The notes under the pieces are model-generated. The model was given only the letters and a program-made list of their open reading frames with translations, was not told the DNA's origin and did not search any database. From Onchocerca volvulus (Eukaryota > Nematoda > Chromadorea > Rhabditida > Onchocercidae): a stretch of DNA of 64,000 bases. Shown here piece after piece: positions 14,295 through 23,682 of the stretch (position 1 is its first letter; every line of letters begins with the position of its first letter). The stretch is taken from contig HG738138.1 in assembly GCA_000499405.2 (NCBI GenBank), positions 10,166,888 through 10,230,887 of the forward strand, written 5' to 3'. The translations under genes were made by a program, and so were the position numbers.

Positions 14295-15192
14295 ATGGAG
14301 AATTACTGGCGATTATTTGCAATTGCAGCACTTTTTACAAGTGTTTCATCGTTATGGACATTTGAAGAAACAGTTGTACCATCGTATTTCATTCCAAGGT
14401 TGCCAACTTGCTATAATTAAGCGGTATTCCTAATAATATTCCTTGCACTAACCGCCTATAATAGTCAGCTGCTTTTTTCATCTATGGATTGTTAAGAATA
14501 AATGGAATGATGTGGCTGATTGATAAAAAAAATCAAATTTTTGTCCTGTTTTTGCTCCTTGTCCTCTAGTCTTAATTAGCAGTGATGGTACTTACATCAC
14601 TTATATAATAATAATTTCGCTCCAGAAAATTTTTCAAAAGAGAATAGTAAACCCCTCACTTTCTTAGTCTGCTTCGAGGCTGTTGTTGATTAGCAATGAA
14701 ACATTAATCTCTTAGTCTTTTTATGATGTTCGAATCAATAAATTGAAATCTTAAAGTTCCCCGTAATATCGCATATCATTGGAAGTTTGTCATTATCAAC
14801 AGAAATATCGATCTAATCAAAGTTGTGTGATATAACTTTGTTTCTGAGTTTTCCATTTTCTTAGCTCATCAACGGTGATTTTGACTTTCTAAATTCGAAA
14901 GCAAAAATTGCAGCAGATTAATTCTAATTACTGTTCATATGTTCAATCTCTTACCATCTTTTCCATTAATAATATAGTGGATGGATTAATATCATAATCT
15001 TACTGATTTCATTACAGGACTGAAATATTTTACAATTATCTTATGCAGTCCCACGATGGGGAAAATGGATTTCTATTACGAGATCGAAGATCAACGCGAA
15101 ATAAATCCTATCCCGTGAATTGCTACTTTAGTCCTATACAGTGCCTTTTAACGAGGAACATAAAGAATCAAGTCCAGAAAATGCGTGTTTGA
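14295..15192 (+). CDS. allatostatin-C/somatostatin-like neuropeptide precursor
   Basis: Two exons, 14295-14398 and 15018-15192, encode a 92-residue secreted precursor. Exon 1 begins with a clear signal peptide ([19 protein letters not shown]). It ends with two bases of a codon, and exon 2, after the acceptor TTTCATTACAG, supplies the third, so the frame is preserved. Exon 2 contains the basic site RDRR and then a region with CYFSPIQC, two cysteines six residues apart. Arthropod AST-C has CYFNPISC in the same position, forming a disulphide-closed loop. The C-terminus has no Gly for amidation, and the peptide may be cut again at the basic residues following the loop (LLTRN, QKMR). AATAAA follows at 15380. 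The donor GTTGCC is not optimal. The function, an inhibitory neuropeptide acting on somatostatin/AST-C-type receptors, is inferred from the loop alone. Confidence 0.65.
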
Positions 15193-15379
15193 AAAAATTT
15201 GTCAAAAATGAAAATATGCAGAATTTTACTATCGGTAATATTAGAACTGGCCGAAAACCATATGGGTTTCCTGCTTAAGCCTTAACTGAAATCAGACGTC
15301 AAGTCCAACCAAGCATCAATTTCCCATAAGTGGTTCAGAATCCCAGGTGTTTACCAGGTCTTTCTTTCTTCTTTTTTTG

Positions 15380-15385
15380 AATAAA
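15380..15385 (+). terminator. poly(A) signal of the AST-C-like gene
   Basis: AATAAA lies 188 bases after the stop codon of the neuropeptide precursor and is the first one downstream. Confidence 0.45.
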
Positions 15386-15526
15386 ACACTGCAATGAAAT
15401 TTCTATCAAAAAACTTAAAAAAAAAAGAAAGAAGAATGAGAGAATAAAACCTAATTTCTATGTAAATCAGATTCCGGTCAGCATTTCATTCGATATTGCA
15501 AAGTTTAATGTTTTGCTTTATAAGAG

Positions 15527-15650
15527 GCTGATTTGTTTTATAAGAAGTTGATTTTAATGCTAATCAACTTCCAGCAAATATTTATTTGCATCATCTTGGC
15601 GACACTTATCATTTCTTATAAATTTGCTTGATAAGAAATGCTAAATCAGC
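15527..15650. repeat. cluster of nested inverted repeats
   Basis: Within 124 bases there are four perfect inverted repeats. An outer pair is GCTGATTT (15527-15534) and AAATCAGC (15643-15650). Inside it are GAAGTTGATT/AATCAACTTC (15544-15553 and 15562-15571), the near-palindrome GCAAATA-TT-TATTTGC (15574-15589), and CATTTCTTAT/ATAAGAAATG (15610-15619 and 15631-15640). The RNA or single strand could fold into a multi-branched structure. It could be a small foldback element or a structured RNA. Confidence 0.55.
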
Positions 15651-16737
15651 AATCTTATCTGTTTATTTATAATGATATGTAACATCTACTGATAAATATT
15701 TGTTTGAAAAAAGGAATGTAAATTTTAATCGTTTCGGTCGAATTTCCATCAAAAAACATTTTAAAGAGTTTTGACTCTTTCATTTACTTTTTTAATTTAC
15801 TTTTTAATTACTTTTTATTTGCTTGCAAAAATATTTCGTTTTGTTTTATAAAAAACTGTTTTTCATTCTAATTAGACAAGAAACAAATTCTGCACCTGAT
15901 TAAGTAATTTTTACTCCACTGTAAATGATTTTCTATTTCCAAGTAAATTCCTGGTTATCAACTTAATAAACTCCCATGATAATGCCTAGTTCAGCCATAT
16001 GACTCGAGGATCCGTTTTGGCATGTGATGATATTTCTATTCAATAAATTTTATCTTCCTATTAAAAAAAGTGAATTTTTGTATGTTGAAATGAGATTAAA
16101 TAACTGGAAAATTAAATACATTCGCATCGATACTATTCGTTGACACTGTCATCTTCTTTCTTCAGTGTGCGTGAGACAGAAATTCCTGAATGATTCCAAT
16201 GAAATGTAACTTATGCAGTGCATCTTGTTCAACAAGAAAAAAAAGGAAAGTGATTTAGTAGTGTATTCTTACATCTTTTATTTAATCTCATCTTCCAATT
16301 ACTTTTTTTGAGAAAGTAAAATTCGTTGTTTACCTTGTAAACTATTGATACGCATGCATATTCTCAATACCATAATGCATCCCTCATCTGTTGGTATTGG
16401 AAAGGAATCAGGATACAGAATCTTTTTGAATAAAGTTTCATGCATAATGCATAAATAGAGACTATCATAAAACAATTGCCTACAGAATTCACATTTATTC
16501 TCAGAAGATAGATGCGCTTATTAAAATGTTGTAAGACTAGAAAAATACATTTGCTTAGGCCAAAAAGCTGAAACAAGTGTCACACAATAGTTGATTCCAA
16601 TCAGAATTTATCCCTTCAGGCTTTCTCTCTATTGAAATCAATTTTTATCTGAAAAAAGAATCCAACAAAATATTCAATCGTTATATGTTTGTTTGGCTTC
16701 TCATTTTTAAAATTCTCAGTCAAAAATTGTATGAAAA

Positions 16738-17187
16738 ATGTCAAGTAAGCTTAGCCTTACTCAACCACATGTCCGAAATGTGATTGACGAGTCAGCTGCT
16801 CGAAACAAAGGTCATCTTGTGTGTTTTTTTATATTGTATCATTTTCTATTCTTCCGGCCTTACAAAATTTATCGAAGTTGCAAGAAATATCATTAATTTA
16901 TATGTGTACTTATTTCGAACGGGAGAACGCGAGGAATTCAAAAATTCTCTGCAGAAAACTTTTTTCAATCGCAAAATCTGCTTGGTTTCACGAATTTTTT
17001 GTAATTATATTAATGATACCATCATTTTGCTTTAAATCAGAAAAGATGAATCAAATGCTTAATTTTCGAAGGATAAATGAGGGATTTTTAAAGGATTTAT
17101 CATTTAACTGCAATAACACAAAGATCGGAAATTTTCTGTCTTTTTTCCCAATTAATTTCAGGAACTGATGGATTCAGAACGGGATTC
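16738..17187 (+). CDS. possible small unrecognised gene, two candidate exons
   Basis: Exon A (16738-16810) starts at an ATG and reads MSSKLSLTQPHVRNVIDESA and a few more residues in a locally GC-rich stretch, ending AAAG|GTCATC. Exon B (17162-17187) follows TTAATTTCAG, keeps the phase, reads TDGFRTGF and ends at the strong donor GTATGT. A third exon could start at 17973 (after AAATTTCAG; EYIRLKRFRAG), but it runs into a poly(A)-rich stretch and I do not trust it. No domain is recognised. The residue composition looks coding, but chance remains possible. Confidence 0.25.
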
Positions 17188-18270
17188 GTATGTGTTTATT
17201 TCAGAATCAGAAAGTGTTTTAAATTACTCTGTTTTGATTCAGTTAACAGTTATTCATATTGCCTGATCTGGTGCAAGGAGAAAATTAATTGTCAAGAACT
17301 GATTTAATCATTTTGAAACCGGAAATATTCTCTAAACTCGAATATTCATTATGCTATTGTATTTCATCTGATCGTTTTTATTTCCAATATTCATGATTTA
17401 AAAGATTCATTTTCTGGATAATTTTATCTTTACCTTCCATTCCATGCCAAGTAAAATACGATATTGGTTTAAAAGGTTCCCCTTTTTGTACTGAGAGTAG
17501 ATTGGTAATCTAGTAACATCGTAAACTTTAAATGATATGAGAATAGGCTATGAAAGAAAACAACAGTTAGATGGATGGAACCAAAGCCTCGAAAACAATA
17601 AATATCTAATGGTTGAATCTCACAGAAGCAAATTTTTTCAGGATTATGTTGAATTGTTTGAAATTTTCTGAAAAATTATAACTTTCAAAATAAACATATT
17701 AGGTGCAAAGTTTAAGAACCTGGACAAACTTTTCGGCAACCATGAAATTATTTTGTTCAAAACTATAAATATTTAAAGTGCTAAAACTTAGATATGTGGA
17801 GAACTTTTAGAAACTCTCGAGAGTGCGCTTACAGAGATTTTTAAAAGTTGTAGAACAGTGATAGATGTTAAAATATTGAGAACGAAAAATGACGGATGAA
17901 ACGAAAACAAAAAATTTTCAAGGATTCAAAGAATTTTTATCAAAATTAAAAATACTCTTATTGAAATTTCAGGAGTACATCAGGCTAAAACGATTCAGGG
18001 CAGGAAAAAAAAAAAAAAAAGGAAAAAAAAATGGTGCTACAGTCCTCATCCTTTTACTTCTAGCGAGTTCATTTTGAAATTATTTTCAACCTGAAATTTA
18101 AATATTCAAAAATTCTCAAAGATTAACAATCATTAATGATTTGTTGGTGTAACTTAGCTCTAGCTCGATAATGCGGCTTTCAAGGACAACATATCAATTG
18201 AAAGATATTTGCTTAATGCAAAATTTTAGTAAATTAACTAGATTGATCTGTCAAGAGAAAGAGAGATGGA

Positions 18271-18289
18271 GGTGAGGTGAGGTGAGGTG
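18271..18289 (+). repeat. GGTGA tandem repeat
   Basis: Almost four copies of the pentamer GGTGA in tandem, inside a purine-rich stretch (18250-18300). Confidence 0.7.
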
Positions 18290-20260
18290 CGAGAGGAAGG
18301 TACCACTCTATGATCATCTCATCATCACCAAACCTCTTCATTGAATTCCTTTGCAAAATCAACTAAATAATTAGATTGCTAATCGTTTCACTGATCGATT
18401 CATTCCTCAAATTACCAGTTATTTCGCTAATTTCTAAGTTTCACATGCTTGAAAATTTTTGACTTTATCAGATGTGTTTGAAATTTCCATATCCCTCGAA
18501 TCAGTTGCAATCCATCTTTTTTTTCTTTGATATAAATCAGAAGACATTTTTCCCATTGCTTGGTCTTCTAACACCGAACGAAATATAATTAATACATTAC
18601 TTTATTATTACTAATACAGTTTGCATATTTAAAATTTTTTGGTGAAAATAAATCCTAATTGATCGGATCATTTGACAGTCATCCAAGAGCTTGGAAATCA
18701 ACACAAATAAACACAAAATTCTTAGATGATTTAGACTTCATAAGGAGAATATGAAATTTTTTAAAAATTTTCTCTGCAATATAGTAGTGCTCCACGCTTA
18801 ACTGATTGCAACAACATTAGAACAACTTTCAATGCAGTAATTAAGACGCCGAGATCAATTTTTGGCATCATCTTAGATCATTAATTATTTGTCTCATCAC
18901 AATTACAATACGTCTTTGCAATACTTTCAACCGATTTGGCTTTTTGCTGTTCATTTGAACTTCATCAAACCTTTTTTATTTGTCTCATTTCTGAAATAGT
19001 TAAATTCGTCGGGATTATTCAGAATCTAATTTAATGTAATTGTAACAGATAAAAATTATTTTAGTCTCTAACATATAAAATGGTCTAACTCATTAATTTT
19101 CCGAATACATTTCATTGATTTTTGAATTAGGAAGATTTCTCATTCATCCCACCTCTTTTTCGCTTCAATGTCGAACGAAAAAATTTGGCAAGTTTGCATA
19201 GTAAACAACGAACTGCTCTATGAATTCAAATTTTCTTCAAATATTTTAAGCTTCATTGATTTCGTTCCCATTCTTTTATTTCACCGCCTTTAGCATTCAT
19301 TCATCTTTCTCATTTCATGCTGCTACAATGCCCGCATCAGAAATCAGTGTCGCTAACCATTTATGTATCATTGCTCATTAAATTTCCGCAAAAATGTACT
19401 AAAATTTGCTGAATAAATTCTAGAACCATTGTTATTTCCGTTCCTTCTTTCATTCTTCGCCTTCCTTTCTTGGTGTTACAATCCTTCCTCTTCCTCCCAG
19501 GTATCCTGTCGTCGTCCCTTCTCTCCCAGTCCATTATCAATTTTTTAGACGTAATTTATCCTTGCTATTTTGTGCTGGCGATGGCCAAGCTTAGCATAAG
19601 TGCAACCTAAAGCATGGCGTTCTCAGGTTCATTATGTTGATATACTTATCTAATCTACTTATGAAGCAAAAATCATATGATTTCCAAGTTTGCGCCAATT
19701 TCTTCCGATGAGAGATTCATGTTTATCTTATCTGAAATATTTACCATGTAATATTTTTCAAAAAATTTATGATGCTAAATTCTTGAGGAGATTCTTTCTA
19801 TGGGCTCTATGGAAACTTACCTCATTGGACTTGTCATAAATCAAACTTCCAATATTTCTTTTCGGATCTAACCTTCTCTTGACATTTACTGTTTGGGTAT
19901 TCTAATATATGTGCCAAATATATGGCAGTATACAGTGAGATATTCTTGATAAATATTGCCCGGAAAAACATGTCAACGGAACTTTCAGAACTTTAGGGAA
20001 ATTTTTCTCATTAATGAACAATTTGATAAATCAGTCGTTCACTATGCTAACCTTTTCGTCACGAATAGATGCTATAAATGAATCAAAATGAGTTAATTTA
20101 AATATGTTTGAACAGATATGGATGTAACCTTAACGGTTAAAGTGAAGTTCAAGCCAAAAATTATTCATTTCATTTTGCTAAATTTCATCCCTTCATATTA
20201 TCTGTTGATTGTTATTCTTCTCATTGCTAGAAAACTTGTTGAAAGTTATTCATTTTGAAG

Positions 20261-20431
20261 TTAAGCAATAATATTTAATTGTTTTGAGAGACACATGATC
20301 TTCGTCGTCTCCTCCTCATCTTTGTACCTTTCTTCTTCCTCCTCCTCTGTTATCATCGCCAGATACTTCTTTGAGAATTCTTGCAACGCCGTAGATAAAT
20401 CGATCACTTTTTCCTCGAAAAATAAGCTCAT
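20261..20431 (-). CDS. possible acidic 56-residue ORF
   Basis: On the minus strand an ATG at 20431 opens 56 codons to a TAA at 20261-20263. The first part, MSLFFEEKVIDLSTALQEF, has ordinary protein composition. The middle is Glu-rich because the plus strand is a pyrimidine (TCC/TTC) repeat. There is no signal peptide and no family match that I know. The purine-rich repeat may create the open frame by itself, so I rank it low. Confidence 0.15.
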   Translation of the reverse strand: MSLFFEEKVIDLSTALQEFSKKYLAMITEEEEEERYKDEEETTKIMCLSKQLNIIA

Positions 20432-20696
20432 TAATTTTGAAACAAAAAAAAAAATTGTTTATGATAACTGATGAGATTGAAAGTCACTCGTTCGTCGGCG
20501 CTTATTTGCATAGAAAAGGGAGCAAGAGGAAAAAGCTTGTTTGCATAATAATCATTCCTATAGAATTTTGAGACATACGCTGGCATGCATTAACATGCAC
20601 CGACATGCATATTCATTCATATACCAGGCTGTCGTTGATTCGTGCTTATCGAGGGAGTTATGCTTCCTTGCTTTTTCAGTAGAACCATTCAGTTAG

Positions 20697-20697
<1 letters not shown>

Positions 20698-20760
<63 letters not shown>

Positions 20761-20842
20761 ATGCATGCTGCATGCATGCATGCATGCATGTATGTATGTA
20801 TGTATGTATGTATGTATGTATGTATGTATATACGTATATGTG
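20698..20842 (+). repeat. compound microsatellite (GT)n-(GCAT)n-(GTAT)n
   Basis: About 31 GT units (20698-20759) run into ATGC/TGCA tetramers (20760-20790) and then GTAT tetramers (to about 20830), ending in an alternating TATACGTATATG stretch. The tract is almost purely alternating purine-pyrimidine, which favours slippage and possibly Z-DNA. Single-letter open frames across it are meaningless. Confidence 0.95.
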
Positions 20843-22123
20843 TTGTGATTCCTTGCTCTCGTTGATATATTTCTTTTTCTTATCGTTGATAGATTGCTCC
20901 TATCTGTTAGCCTTTTTCATACACTCCCACCAATAAATGTCATTTTGTTCCTCAAATTTATTTCATCATTTAATAAATTTATCATCAGTATAATTTACTC
21001 GTTTTTTTGTTTCTTTGCCAATTAACTTTTCATTTTCAGTATTCTTTGGGCAAATAAAAGTTTGAGCAAAAATTGTAGTTGACATTAAAATTTGTTTCAC
21101 TTCCATTTTTTGTCCCTTTTATTGTTCAAATGAAATATCAAAGTCTTTTTTTAAATGCTAGCCACTGGTCAACATTTATCCGCAATCTTTTTTTTTGATT
21201 GATTATAAGCTATGTCAGAAGGGGATTTTACTTTCCACTAACATTTTTCCACTAACGTTTCAGGACATTTCAACTCGATCATTACCATTTCATATTATAT
21301 ATGAAATAGATATGTCTGAAATATTGGCAATATTTGAAAAAATATGATTTCACATAGTTTCGATTTTTGGATATTTTCAAAATAGTTTGCGTATGTTTCA
21401 TAGTTAATTCATGTTTTGGTAGCGCTAAAAGCTACGCCCTTAGGAAAATAAAATAAGATTCATGTTTTGATCCGTTTCCGATTTTTTTTTTTTTTTATCT
21501 TCAATGTTGCTTTATATTAAATTGCTTCTCATTTACCGTCTATTACTCCTTGCCTAGTTTCACTTGATAAACAAGAGTTAATATTTATATCAGCAAAAGG
21601 GAAAATGCTTCATCACTCATTCTAATTATGTTTATTTGTTATTCTATTTAATTTTGAGTATGTGCCTTTTGAATATAAACATGATTTATATATATATTTG
21701 TGAGTGCACGCAGGGGTTTTCTATGCATATTAAATTTTGTTGTAATATGCTATTTATGTCTGTTACTTGACTGGATGAATTGTTTTTTAGAAGTTAATGA
21801 GATAGAAACAAATCAGTGCTGTTTTATATTATCTGATATTACTGCAGAGAGAAATAATTTATTTAGTTTTACTGTATGAATTCATCTTACATCAACCATT
21901 CTTTGCTAATATTTATGGAGTTATAAGAAATGGAATTTTTTATCATTTGATTAAAAAAAAAAAAGAGACTTGGCAAATAAGTTTTGTTATCCTAACTTTA
22001 AACATATTTTCATGCAGTTAAACAAATAGTACAATATTTCCAACTTTATTCTCATGAAATTCTCACTTTTTTCTGCATGATAAACGCTTGCTAATCATCA
22101 TCAGTAATCCGAAACAACCATTA

Positions 22124-22336
22124 TTAACTCGAATCACTTCTGTTCCGATTTGATTTTCTTGAAAACCGGCTGCTGTATACCATACATACCATCACTTGTT
22201 TCAATCGATGATTTAACCAACGACTAGGACCACATGTTGTGCTGTAGGTGAGTTGGAATAAAAGAAAACAGAATAGAATTGAGCATGACGATTGCAAGTA
22301 TTGAAGAGAGAAAGCACTGATCGATTTGATGATCAT
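22124..22336 (-). CDS. possible small secreted peptide ORF
   Basis: A single-exon ORF of 70 residues starts at 22336. Its N-terminal part has a signal-like hydrophobic stretch (SCSILFCFLLFQLTYS), followed by a basic segment with two cysteines (TTCGPSRWLNHRLKQVMVC) and a dibasic site near the C-terminus. The sequence TTCACAG stands directly before the ATG and could act as a trans-splice acceptor. The cysteine spacing does not fit insulin chains. No family is recognised, and the ORF could be chance. Confidence 0.25.
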   Translation of the reverse strand: MIIKSISAFSLQYLQSSCSILFCFLLFQLTYSTTCGPSRWLNHRLKQVMVCMVYSSRFSRKSNRNRSDSS

Positions 22337-22410
22337 CTGTGAACGGCAAGCACGACGAATACATGAAAATTTGTCAGAGCTCTCGACAAATATTTGAAAA
22401 TGTTCGAAGT

Positions 22411-22431
22411 GTTGTTGTTGTTGTTGTTAGA
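22411..22431 (+). repeat. GTT trinucleotide repeat
   Basis: About six GTT units in tandem, a short microsatellite. Confidence 0.7.
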
Positions 22432-23682
22432 TGGTCGAAGTGTAGCAACAGTGAATGTTTTTCCCTGTGCATCAACGTATCCATCATCATAGTGCATTCG
22501 TCTGACATAACTTTTCTTGTCATTGAAGGGAATAATTGCTTAGCTGACTGTTCCATTGATTGATAGGTTCAATTTCGTGGGATTTCTACTTTCATTATTT
22601 ATCACTCCGAAATTAGAAACTTCATCTTACTTTCAAAATTTGCTCATGGATATAAAACTTGTTTGGATAGAATAATTTCATTTAAATAAGCAAATTGTAT
22701 ATTAAATCTTGAAGCCTTTCAACAAACGATATTTCATAAAAATTTGAACTCATTTATTCGAATTGCATTAAAAAATCAAAAAATACTCAAAATTGGCTGC
22801 AAAATACATCTAACTCCAAGTACATTATAGTCAGCTGGTAAGGTTTATCAGGATCAAAATGTACCTATTGTTTCATTATCAGCGAACAGTTCTTCATTGT
22901 TTTAATTCTTTAGTTCTAACTTGACTTTTTCGATATCCATCCGGAAAGATAATTGAGATTGCAGATTCAGTACAATCAGATAGAAAAAGCGACAGTATCT
23001 GTTTAACGAGTTGAAATGATACTAAACGAATACGAGAAAAGTATCATTTTCAAGCGATACCGTAGCATTTCAAACTTTGGTGTTTCAGCTGCAACGAATC
23101 TAAGCACTTTTCTCTACGTTATCTAGCTATGCTATATCTAGCAGTATGTAGTTTTTCATTTGTTTACTCACATTGTGCTTTTTTATGACATCACGAGACT
23201 TCCCCTTTCCACCTTTCCAAGTAGAATGCGAATGGAGGAACTGCTGTGAAGTCATCCGGAAGTTGGATATTTTTGATATATATTCGAAAACTTTGTGTAA
23301 TATTCAAGCATTCGACGAATTCTTTTTGCTCTATGATTCCCGAACCATAAAAAATTAAATTTTTAATTCACAAAATCGAATCTTTAGTTTATAAGAAGGG
23401 AAAATATGGAAGATCTAACACTGTTCCTTTTGAGCTTGCCTTGCTTGTAAAATGAAATTTGTTTCTTAAGATTTGTCCAACTTAGCGAACGATTCGCATT
23501 TGTCGTTACTTTTTTTGTAGAGTTAGGAGAGAAAAAAGAGTAGTTCTACAGAATAGAAATTTCGGAGAAATAAATGAATAAAAAAGTTCAAGGTTATCCG
23601 ACAAAAAGATGCATTTGCAGAAAGAAGAGGTGACAATTAATCCGAGCAGCTAGCCTTACCTGCCGCTGCTTAATCTAATGTG

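Larger units (their letters stand above)
17188..23682. other. long AT-rich region with simple repeats, no firm gene
   Basis: No recognisable protein family is encoded here. The stretch holds a short GGTGA repeat, a long compound microsatellite, pyrimidine-rich tracts near 19440-19530 and 20300-20350, and two small minus-strand ORFs listed separately. The last part, just before 23683, is the likely promoter and 5' UTR of the Rho GEF gene. Confidence 0.5.

Noticed and set aside
16821..17168. 115-codon plus-strand open frame
   Set aside because: Low-GC frame without domains, overlapping the candidate intron of the small gene at 16738. Length is unremarkable in AT-rich DNA.
19440..19560. Purine-rich minus-strand frame (Arg/Lys/Asp-rich)
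   Set aside because: The composition follows from a pyrimidine-rich tract on the plus strand, with no start context or domain.
20642..20936. Open frames of Cys-Val and Met-Tyr-Val-Cys repeats
   Set aside because: They are only the translation of the GT/GCAT/GTAT microsatellite.
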